Shown here piece after piece: positions 9,118 to 16,462 of a stretch of DNA of 36,156 nucleotides. The position numbers and the translations under genes are program-made. Source of the DNA: Calditrichota bacterium. GTDB lineage: Bacteria; Calditrichota; Calditrichia; Calditrichales; J004. The notes beneath the pieces are model-generated. The model ran no database searches, was not told where the DNA came from, and was given only the letters and a program-made list of their open reading frames with translations. Location of the stretch: the NCBI GenBank assembly GCA_003696775.1, contig RFFS01000148.1, forward strand, positions 1 through 36,156. The letters are read 5' to 3'. Positions within the stretch are counted from its first letter, which is position 1, and each line of letters begins with the position of its first letter.

Positions 9118-9627
9118 CTATTTTTGTGTCATGATTACGGACATGTTACGTCCCTCGGATTTGATATCGCCCTCGGGCTTAGCGACATCTTCCAACGATT
9201 CGATAACACGTTCCAACAGGTTTACACCAAATTGTTTATAAGCCAGTTCCCGTCCCCGGAATTGAACGGTAAACTTTACTTTATTTTTCTGTTCCAAAAA
9301 CGAACGGGCATGTTTTAATTTATAAGCCAGATCATGCTCGTCTGTTTTGGGACGCATACGAATTTCCTTTACGACTACCGTATGCTGTTTTTTCTTGTTT
9401 AATTTATCTTTTTTACTTTGTTCGTAAAGATATTTTCCAAAATCCAATATCTTACATACCGGTGGCTTGGCATTCGGCGCCACTTCCACCAGGTCCAGGC
9501 CCGCTTCCTGAGCCAGTTCCAACGCCTGGGCAAGGGGTACTATACCTACCTGTTCACTATTTTGGTTGATTAAACGTACCTCGTTAGCCGTAATATCCTG
9601 ATTGATGCGTGTCTTTTGATTTGCGAT
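9118..9627 (-). CDS. infC: Translation initiation factor IF-3, non-canonical ATC start
   Basis: The frame continues upstream of the ORF-track TTG (9522) with conserved IF3 N-terminus '[65 protein letters not shown]'. AAGGAG lies 7 nt before ATC (9627-9625). No ATG/GTG/TTG occurs between the upstream in-frame TAA and TTG 9522. Confidence 0.9.
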   Translation of the reverse strand: MANQKTRINQDITANEVRLINQNSEQVGIVPLAQALELAQEAGLDLVEVAPNAKPPVCKILDFGKYLYEQSKKDKLNKKKQHTVVVKEIRMRPKTDEHDLAYKLKHARSFLEQKNKVKFTVQFRGRELAYKQFGVNLLERVIESLEDVAKPEGDIKSEGRNMSVIMTQK

Positions 9628-9638
9628 AACCAGACTCC

Positions 9639-11561
9639 TTAGTTATTGGAACTTTCGTTTAATTCGTTTTGAAGGCGGGATATGAAATCCTGAGCAGTCA
9701 TGCGCCCCAAATCTCCTTCGCCTTTATGGCGCACCGATATGGCCCCGGATTCCATTTCGTTATCTCCGAGGATGATCATATACGGGATTTTCTGAACTTC
9801 CGCTTCACGTATTTTATAGCCGATTTTTTCATTTCTAAAATCGGTTTTAACACGCAGACCGGCCTGCAGGAATTGCATTTCCAAATCACGGGCGTATTCC
9901 ATGTGGCGATCGGCGATGGTGATGATTTGAACCTGAACCGGCGCCAGCCATAATGGAAAATTCCCGGCGTAATGTTCGATCAAAATACCAAAAAAGCGTT
10001 CGATGGAACCCAGCAAAGCGCGGTGGATGGTGATCGGACGATGGGTTTCGCCGTCTTTGTCCACAAAGGTCAGGTCAAATCTTTCCGGTAAATTAAAATC
10101 AACCTGAATGGTGGAACACTGCCAGGAACGTCCCAACACATCCTTGATTTTTACATCGATTTTCGGCCCGTAAAAAACACCTTCACCCGGATCAATCTGA
10201 TAGGCCAACCCGCTGTTGTCCAGCGCTTCACGCAAGGCATTGGTGGCCAGTTCCCAGTTATCTTCGCTGCCCACAAATTTTTCGGGACGCGTCGAAAGAT
10301 AAACCTCGAAATCATTAAATCCGAAACGACTGAGCATTTGAGTGGTAAATTGCAACACCTGTCCGATTTCGGCGGCAAGGTGATCCGGATGGCAGTAGAT
10401 ATGCGCGTCATCCTGCGTAAACCCGCGTACACGCATCAGACCGTGCAAAACGCCGGAGCGTTCATAGCGGTAAACGGTTCCCAGCTCGGCAAAGCGGATG
10501 GGTAAATCCCGATAACTGCGGATTTTGGATTTATAAATCTGCATATGGAAGGGACAGTTCATCGGCTTCAATTGATAACTGACTTCATCCACATCCATGG
10601 GCCGGAACATATTTTCGCTGTAAAAGCCACTGTGTCCGCTGGTTTCCCAAAGATGGTGTCGCGCCACATGCGGTGTGTAAACCAACTCATAGCCGTTTCG
10701 GATGTGGGTATCCTTCCAATAATTTTCAATGATATTGCGGATCATGGCGCCTTTGGGATGCCACAGTATTAAACCCGGCCCCACCTGATCATTGATGGAA
10801 AACAATTCCAGCTCACGGCCAAGGCGACGGTGATCTCGCTTTTTGGCTTCTTCAAGTCGCTTGAGATGCGCTTTCAACTCTTTCTTATCCGGATAGTTGG
10901 TGCCGTAAATGCGTTGTAGCATCTTATTATGTTCGTCACCTTTCCAGTAGGCGCCGGCAAGAGAGAGAAGTTTGAAATTTTTACCGAGCACGCCGGTGGA
11001 AGTCACATGGGGACCACGGCACAGGTCGGTGAATTCACCCTGAGTATAGGCGGTCAATGTACCGTCTATTTCATTGATCAGCTCAAGCTTCAGATGTTCG
11101 TTTTTCTCTTCGAAGAATTGTAAAGCTTCCTCTTTACTGAGTACCCGACGGGTAATAGGCCAGTCTTCTTCGACAATTTTGGCCATTTCAGCTTCAATCT
11201 GCTCCAGGTCATCCGGTGTGAATTTTTTATCCAGGTCAATATCATAATAAAAACCATCGGCAATCGGTGGCCCGATCCCCAACTCGGCCTCAGGATATAG
11301 ACGTTTTATGGCCTGAGCCATAAGGTGGGCGCTGGAATGCCAGAACACTTCCCTGCCTTCGGGTTCCTTAAAAGTGAGGATATCGATGCGGGCATCTTCT
11401 TCCAGGGGCGTATTTAAGGCCACAATACGGTCGTTCAACTTTGCGGCAACAGCTTTTTTCCGAAGGGAATTACTAATAGTGGCGGCGACTTCAAGTGGCG
11501 TTACACCTTTATCAAAGGATTTTTGAGAGCCGTCCGGAAATGTAAGTGTTATCTGTTCCAA
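9639..11561 (-). CDS. thrS: Threonine--tRNA ligase
   Basis: TGS domain, 'HSSAHLMAQAIKRLYPEAELGIGPPIADGFYYDID', 'MNCPFHMQIYKSKIRSYRDLPIRFAELGTVYRYERSGVLHGLMRVRGFTQDDAHIYC'; TTG start preceded by AAGGAAG. Confidence 0.98.
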   Translation of the reverse strand: MEQITLTFPDGSQKSFDKGVTPLEVAATISNSLRKKAVAAKLNDRIVALNTPLEEDARIDILTFKEPEGREVFWHSSAHLMAQAIKRLYPEAELGIGPPIADGFYYDIDLDKKFTPDDLEQIEAEMAKIVEEDWPITRRVLSKEEALQFFEEKNEHLKLELINEIDGTLTAYTQGEFTDLCRGPHVTSTGVLGKNFKLLSLAGAYWKGDEHNKMLQRIYGTNYPDKKELKAHLKRLEEAKKRDHRRLGRELELFSINDQVGPGLILWHPKGAMIRNIIENYWKDTHIRNGYELVYTPHVARHHLWETSGHSGFYSENMFRPMDVDEVSYQLKPMNCPFHMQIYKSKIRSYRDLPIRFAELGTVYRYERSGVLHGLMRVRGFTQDDAHIYCHPDHLAAEIGQVLQFTTQMLSRFGFNDFEVYLSTRPEKFVGSEDNWELATNALREALDNSGLAYQIDPGEGVFYGPKIDVKIKDVLGRSWQCSTIQVDFNLPERFDLTFVDKDGETHRPITIHRALLGSIERFFGILIEHYAGNFPLWLAPVQVQIITIADRHMEYARDLEMQFLQAGLRVKTDFRNEKIGYKIREAEVQKIPYMIILGDNEMESGAISVRHKGEGDLGRMTAQDFISRLQNELNESSNN

Positions 11562-11599
11562 TGCGCTTCCTTATGCGTTACAAAGCGGTTCAATTCAAG

Positions 11600-11673
11600 T
11601 GGGACGAGAGAGATTCGAACTCACGACCTCTACGATGTCAACGTAGCGCTCTAACCAACTGAGCTATCGCCCC
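11600..11673 (-). tRNA. tRNA-Val (anticodon GAC)
   Basis: GGGGCGATAGCTCAGTTGGTTAGAGCGCTACGTTGACATCGTAGAGGTCGTGAGTTCGAATCTCTCTCGTCCCA folds as a cloverleaf; anticodon loop TTGACAT. CCA is not encoded. Confidence 0.95.
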
Positions 11674-11688
11674 AAAAAACAAGCGCAC

Positions 11689-11717
11689 AATTTAACTTAT
11701 AAAGCCAGTAAAATCAA
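11689..11717 (-). promoter_or_regulatory. Putative sigma70 promoter for tRNA-Val (and thrS?)
   Basis: TTGATT - 17 nt - TAAATT upstream of the tRNA-Val 5' end. Confidence 0.45.
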
Positions 11718-11762
11718 TATTTTTAAGAGTTTTATCCGCCTTAAGTTGCGCGCGTTTCAGAC

Positions 11763-11794
11763 AAAAAAAAACCCCAAGGGAAAACCTCAGGGTT
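11763..11794 (-). terminator. Intrinsic terminator after tRNA-Tyr
   Basis: AACCCTGAGG-TTTTC-CCTTGGGGTT (10 bp including two G-U) followed by a long T-run. Confidence 0.8.
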
Positions 11795-11798
11795 AAAG

Positions 11799-11882
11799 TG
11801 GGGAGAGAAGGATTCGAACCTCCGAAGGCACTTGGCCGACAGATTTACAGTCTGTTGCGTTTGACCGCTCCGCAATCTCCCC
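11799..11882 (-). tRNA. tRNA-Tyr (anticodon GTA)
   Basis: GGGGAGATTGCGGAGCGGTCAAACGCAACAGACTGTAAATCTGTCGGCCAAGTGCCTTCGGAGGTTCGAATCCTTCTCTCCCCA; class II tRNA with long variable arm, loop CTGTAAA. CCA is not encoded. Confidence 0.96.
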
Positions 11883-11894
11883 AAACGAGTTTTT

Positions 11895-11924
11895 AATATA
11901 AGAAGACCTGAGCAATCGTGTCAA
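11895..11924 (-). promoter_or_regulatory. Putative sigma70 promoter for tRNA-Tyr
   Basis: Perfect TTGACA, 18-nt spacer, TATATT, just upstream of the tRNA-Tyr 5' end. Confidence 0.6.
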
Positions 11925-11952
11925 CTAAAAAATCTATATTTTAATGCTTTTT

Positions 11953-12798
11953 TTAAGAATTTTCCCCTGTCCTTTTTTCAAATAAATCAGGTATTATTTC
12001 CGGAGGAAAGGGACGCCCTGTCCATATGTTAAACGCCTGACTGCCCTGCTCCACCAGCATGGGCAAACCATTACTGAAAGGACAGCCTAATTGCCTCGCC
12101 TGTTGTAACAGCAGGGTTTCCTCTGGATTATAGATAAGATCATAGACAAAACTATTGGCATGAACCAAATCGGCCAGACGGGGTAACGGTGTTTGATCTT
12201 TATAGGCGCCCATTCCCACCTGTGTTGTGTTTATAATCAGGTCAAATCGGGAAATCGGACTGTCATCCAACAGTGCCGTTTGAATAGGTAATCCGGCAAC
12301 CGCCATCGTTATCGTGAGTTTTTTAGCCCGTTCTTTTGTTCTGTTTTTTATATACAGACGGATATGCGGGGCATGGCGTGCCAAACCGGCCAGTACCGCC
12401 CGCGCGGCGCCTCCTGCTCCCACCATCAGGGCATTATGCATCCCTTTTAACCGCTCGTGAATGGGGGCGACAAAGCCCTCCGCATCGGTGTTAAATCCTT
12501 TCCAGCCACCATCCGCCAAGCGTAGCACGGTGTTAACGGCGCCAATACGGGCAGCCGCATCATCGATTGCGTCAAGGTAAGGTATGATCCGTTCTTTATA
12601 TGGGATGGTTACATTAAAGCCATGCCAGGTTCCTTTTTCCTTCATCATTTTTATTTCCTTGTCAAAATTTTCCGGCGCGATGGCTTTTGTGGCGTAAGAC
12701 CCTTTCCATTTATAATGCCTGATGGCCCATTCATGCATCTGTGGTGAGTAGGTGTGTCCGAGGGGATGACCGATGATGCCCAGTTGCCACGTCTTCAT
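11953..12798 (-). CDS. aroE: Shikimate dehydrogenase
   Basis: 'LGIIGHPLGHTYSPQMHEWAI', 'GFNVTIPYKERIIPYLD', 'GAVNTVLR', 'GWKGFNTDAEGF', 'GAGGAARAVL', 'NGLPMLVEQGSQAFNIWTG'. Confidence 0.95.
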   Translation of the reverse strand: MKTWQLGIIGHPLGHTYSPQMHEWAIRHYKWKGSYATKAIAPENFDKEIKMMKEKGTWHGFNVTIPYKERIIPYLDAIDDAAARIGAVNTVLRLADGGWKGFNTDAEGFVAPIHERLKGMHNALMVGAGGAARAVLAGLARHAPHIRLYIKNRTKERAKKLTITMAVAGLPIQTALLDDSPISRFDLIINTTQVGMGAYKDQTPLPRLADLVHANSFVYDLIYNPEETLLLQQARQLGCPFSNGLPMLVEQGSQAFNIWTGRPFPPEIIPDLFEKRTGENS

Positions 12799-14045
12799 GA
12801 GGTCAAGCGATCCAGGATGTTAAAAAATTCGGGAAAGGAAACCGAAACACAATCGGGATCGTCCAGCGTCATTTCCGTGCCGCATGCGGCGCCGGCGATG
12901 GCAAAAGTCATGGCGATACGATGATCCCCAAAGGTGGTTATACGCGTTTTTTCAAATTGTTGCGGGCCGCAAAACGAGAATCCGTCGTCAAATTCCTTAA
13001 CGGATAGGCCGGCGCGCCGCCAGTTTTCCACAAGGGCACGGATACGATCGGTCTCTTTTACCCTTAATTCGGAAGCGCCTCGTATTTCAAAATGGCCGAC
13101 GGCTTTTACCCCCGCCAGGCTTAAGATCGGAATTTCATCAATCAGATTAGGAATGAATGATTGATCGATGGGTATATTTTGCAAACGGCTGTGCCGGACA
13201 CGTATATGGCCTATGGGCTCGGGTTTTTCCTGAACAGGGGTTATGTCAATGGCTCCGCCCATGTGCTTCAACACGGTCAATAGCGCTGTACGCGTGGGGT
13301 TCAGGGAAATGTTTTGCAGGGTTATATCCGAGCCGGGTGTCAGTAAAGCCGCCACAATAAAAAAGGCGGCGGAAGAAATATCGCCGGGGATCGTCATGGA
13401 AAGATCGGGAAGGGGATGCCCCTTTTTAACATGAATATATTTCCTTCCATCCTTGTATGTAAACGGCAATCCAAGCATGCGTTCCGTATGATCACGCGAG
13501 GGGGTGCTTTCGATGATGATTGTTTCACCTTCGGCATATAATCCGGCCAAAGCCACGGCCGACTTGATTTGGGCGCTGGCCACCGGCAAGGGATAGTGAA
13601 TCCCGTGTATTTCCTTTGCAGGATAAAAGGAAAGGGGCAGGTGTCCGTCGGCGCTTTCGATTTGACCGCCCATTTGACTCAATGGTGTAATAATGCGCTC
13701 CATCGGGCGGCGAGACAGACTGTTGTCCCCGGTTAATTGAGTGGCAAAGGGTAAATGGATCAACAATCCGGATAACAACCGGGATGTGGTGCCGGAATTA
13801 CCGGCATACAAAGGCGCAGCGGGTTGATGCCATTCCGCCGGAGACATTCCGTTGATGATGAGGACATCCTCTTGCCAACGGGAAGCGACCCCCAATTGTT
13901 TTAAACAACTCAGAGTGGAGGCGCAATCGTCGTTTTTACTAAAATTAACAAAACGGCTTTCCCCTTTTCGCAACGCGGCAAACAGAGCGGCGCGATGCGA
14001 AATGGATTTATCTCCAGGTAAACTTATGGTTCCGCGAAATGCCAT
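12795..14045 (-). CDS. aroA: 3-phosphoshikimate 1-carboxyvinyltransferase (EPSP synthase)
   Basis: 'LPGDKSISHRAALFAAL', 'GNSGTTSRLLSGLL', 'RRPMERIITPLSQMG', 'SAQIKSAVALAGLYAEG', 'DEIPILSLAGVKAVGHFEIRGASELRVKETDRI', 'TFGDHRIAMTFAIAG'. Confidence 0.95.
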   Translation of the reverse strand: MAFRGTISLPGDKSISHRAALFAALRKGESRFVNFSKNDDCASTLSCLKQLGVASRWQEDVLIINGMSPAEWHQPAAPLYAGNSGTTSRLLSGLLIHLPFATQLTGDNSLSRRPMERIITPLSQMGGQIESADGHLPLSFYPAKEIHGIHYPLPVASAQIKSAVALAGLYAEGETIIIESTPSRDHTERMLGLPFTYKDGRKYIHVKKGHPLPDLSMTIPGDISSAAFFIVAALLTPGSDITLQNISLNPTRTALLTVLKHMGGAIDITPVQEKPEPIGHIRVRHSRLQNIPIDQSFIPNLIDEIPILSLAGVKAVGHFEIRGASELRVKETDRIRALVENWRRAGLSVKEFDDGFSFCGPQQFEKTRITTFGDHRIAMTFAIAGAACGTEMTLDDPDCVSVSFPEFFNILDRLTS

Positions 14046-14120
14046 GTGCCCTCAATCGATTATAATATAACATAATGTGATTTGGAGCTAAAAGTAGGCA
14101 AATGGGATGAAAAATGAAAT

Positions 14121-14726
14121 TTAAAGTGTGTAGCCCAAAGCAAAAGACTGCTCATATTCTTCAATGATATGAAAGCCGATATGCCGATAGAATCCCACGG
14201 CATGTGTGTTGCTCTTCCCCACTTCGAGATGGACGGCCGGTACGCCTTTGGCTTTTAAGGCATTGAAAAAGGCTGTCAGCAAACGGCGCCCGGCACCGGT
14301 GCCCTGCCCCACGGGTAAAATGTCTATATGCAGATGAGCCGGATAGTCCTTTAAGAATGGCCTGAGCTGATAACCATGATGGATATGATGAACCATACGC
14401 TTTTCAAGCTCCGTATAGGAACCCTCAACAGGGTAACGCTCACGCAATAAAGGATACCAAACATCATTTAACCAGCGGGCAAAAACCTCGGTTTGGCTAC
14501 ATCCGAGAACATAACCCGCCGGACGGGTGTGATGATCCAGTATAAAACACAGTTCCGGCTCATACGCGGCATAAGGCCCGGCATAGACATGGCCGGGCAA
14601 TTCAGGGTCCTTATAAAACGGAGTGGCATCCTTTCCGCTATACCCCGTTTTAAGGCAGATATCGTAAAGATATGTAAAATCCGTCGGATGATAGGGCCGT
14701 AGCCTCAAGTTATTTTTTCGGTCCAT
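14121..14726 (-). CDS. GNAT-family N-acetyltransferase
   Basis: 'LRPYHPTDFTYLYDICLKTGYSG', 'LHIDILPVGQGTGAGRRLLTAFFNALKAKGVPAVHLEVGKSNTHAVGFYRHIGFHIIEEY'. Confidence 0.85.
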   Translation of the reverse strand: MDRKNNLRLRPYHPTDFTYLYDICLKTGYSGKDATPFYKDPELPGHVYAGPYAAYEPELCFILDHHTRPAGYVLGCSQTEVFARWLNDVWYPLLRERYPVEGSYTELEKRMVHHIHHGYQLRPFLKDYPAHLHIDILPVGQGTGAGRRLLTAFFNALKAKGVPAVHLEVGKSNTHAVGFYRHIGFHIIEEYEQSFALGYTL

Positions 14727-15262
14727 GAGCCGGGTTCATTGGATGGGTTTGAAGTTGAATGTCTATTGTTATGGCGCAGACCATCTGCCAGCAAGGCGAG
14801 GCCGAACAAGATGAGTACCACCGGCCAATACAATTCCACCCATTCGCTCATGACCCACCAGTCTATGTTGTAATAATAACCGGCCACGGCAAGCGTACCG
14901 ATCGATGTGTATAAAAGTCCGTAAACCAAACCGGACAAGCGCAATCGCGTGAAAATGAAATAAATAAAATTAGCCAGCCCAAGCGCTACGAATAACATGC
15001 CAAAGCCGATCTCATCGCTGATGGGTAAAAGTCCAAATTGCATAAAACTCAGGCCGGTTGCGATGAGCATAAAAAAACTACCACCCAGCAAACCTTTTTT
15101 ATGTTTGGAATCTATGGAACGTTGCAATAAAAACAGACCGAGCAACGCCGAACCGATTATGAACCATAAAGGACGATTCAAACTGACGATACGGAATTGC
15201 ATCAACAGTAAAAACAATCCGGTCAGGATCAGTGCCAGTGGAAAAAAGCGTTTTGATTTCAT
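14705..15262 (-). CDS. Multi-spanning membrane protein, LiaI/LiaF-like transmembrane region (DUF5668-like)
   Basis: 'FFPLALILTGLFLLLMQF...WFIIGSALLGLFLL' and 'VELYWPVVLILFGLALLADGL'; downstream of a PspC gene. Confidence 0.6.
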   Translation of the reverse strand: MKSKRFFPLALILTGLFLLLMQFRIVSLNRPLWFIIGSALLGLFLLQRSIDSKHKKGLLGGSFFMLIATGLSFMQFGLLPISDEIGFGMLFVALGLANFIYFIFTRLRLSGLVYGLLYTSIGTLAVAGYYYNIDWWVMSEWVELYWPVVLILFGLALLADGLRHNNRHSTSNPSNEPGSWTEKIT

Positions 15263-15918
15263 GCTTTTTCCTCCTCCCGGCTTTCATGCCATTCAGGCAA
15301 ATCGGAAACGATGGGAAAAATGATGACGGCTATGATATACGCCAGAAAACCGATTCCGGCGGATGAAAGCGTGGCGAAAACCCATAACAAACGCACCAGT
15401 GTAACATCCACATCAAAATAACGGGCCAAACCGGTACATACACCGGCAATCATTTTACCGTTTTCGATACGAACAAATGTCCGCTCGTCTTCGCTGTCTT
15501 GTTCATCCCCGGCTGTTTTTTTATCCGAAGCATGCAACAACATGTACACACCAAAGGCAATCAATCCCAATGCCAGAAAAACGGGCCATGGCAGATGAAA
15601 AAAATTGAAATGAAAGCCCAATTGGCGTATCAGAAACAAAGCGCCAAGAATAATCAGCATAAAACCGGCCAAACGTGTATAATCGCCTCGGTTGGCCGGG
15701 GGACTTTGGGCAGCGGCGCCCCCTTCGGGATGAAGCGGGATAATGATAAGCGCCAAAATATACGCCAGGATGCCGGCGCCGCCTATCAGGGTAAGAAAAA
15801 ACCAGGCCAGACGTATCAGCGCCGGGTCCACATTCAGGTATTCGGCAATGCCGCCGCATACTCCGCCTAAAATTCGATCGGTGGATGAGCGGTAAAGTTT
15901 TTTATCCGTACGTTCCAT
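15259..15918 (-). CDS. Protein with two PspC domains
   Basis: Domain 1 'KKLYRSSTDRILGGVCGGIAEYLNVDPALIRLAWFFLTLIGGAGILAYILALIIIP'; domain 2 'RIENGKMIAGVCTGLARYFDVDVTLVRLLWVFATLSSAGIGFLAYIIAVIIFP'. Confidence 0.9.
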   Translation of the reverse strand: MERTDKKLYRSSTDRILGGVCGGIAEYLNVDPALIRLAWFFLTLIGGAGILAYILALIIIPLHPEGGAAAQSPPANRGDYTRLAGFMLIILGALFLIRQLGFHFNFFHLPWPVFLALGLIAFGVYMLLHASDKKTAGDEQDSEDERTFVRIENGKMIAGVCTGLARYFDVDVTLVRLLWVFATLSSAGIGFLAYIIAVIIFPIVSDLPEWHESREEEKA

Positions 15919-15952
15919 GAGCCCTCCTTTTTGGTTACGGGGTTATGGACGT

Positions 15953-15979
15953 AAAAAAGCTCCCCGGGTTTCAAAGAGC
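15953..15979 (-). terminator. Terminator-like hairpin overlapping the greA 3' end
   Basis: GCTCTTT-GAAACCC-GGGGAGC (three G-U pairs) followed by TTTTTT. Confidence 0.5.
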
Positions 15980-16447
15980 CAGAGAAATCTCGAGAATTTC
16001 GTAGCGAATGGTGCCCGCGGGAACTTTGATTTCAGCGATTTCGCCTACTTTTTTACCGAGTAAGCCCTTGCCCACCGGCGAGGCGATGGAAATCCGGCCT
16101 TTTTTGATATCGGCTTCTTCCACGGATACAAGCGTATAAGTGAATTCCTTGTTGCGCTTCAGGTCTTTTACTCTTACGGTGGTCAGGATGCTGGCCTGGT
16201 CGGTGGTGACTTCATTTTCATCGATTACTCGGGCGCGCGCCACGCGATCCTGCAACTGTTGAATTTTCGTCTCGCACAAGGACAACTCCTCCCGCGCGGC
16301 ATGATATTCCGCATTTTCCTTTAAATCGCCATGATCGCGCGCGGTGGCGACTTTTTGCGAAATTTCCGGACGAATGCGGTATTTCAGTTCATGCAGTTCT
16401 TTTTTCAGCTTGTCAAAGCCTTCTTGTGTCAGATATACAAATTCCAC
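15971..16447 (-). CDS. greA: Transcription elongation factor GreA
   Basis: 'VYLTQEGFDKLKKELHELKYRIRPEISQKVATARDHGDLKENAEYHAAREELSLCETKIQQL', 'ISIASPVGKGLLGKKVGEIAEIKVPAG'. Confidence 0.97.
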   Translation of the reverse strand: MEFVYLTQEGFDKLKKELHELKYRIRPEISQKVATARDHGDLKENAEYHAAREELSLCETKIQQLQDRVARARVIDENEVTTDQASILTTVRVKDLKRNKEFTYTLVSVEEADIKKGRISIASPVGKGLLGKKVGEIAEIKVPAGTIRYEILEISLAL

Positions 16448-16462
16448 GGTTTTTCCTTTCTT

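Noticed and set aside
12795-14045. Glyphosate-tolerant (class II-like) EPSP synthase
   Set aside because: Motifs such as PGDKSISHR and SAQIKSA look like Bacillus-type enzymes, but tolerance cannot be judged without a proper alignment or assay.
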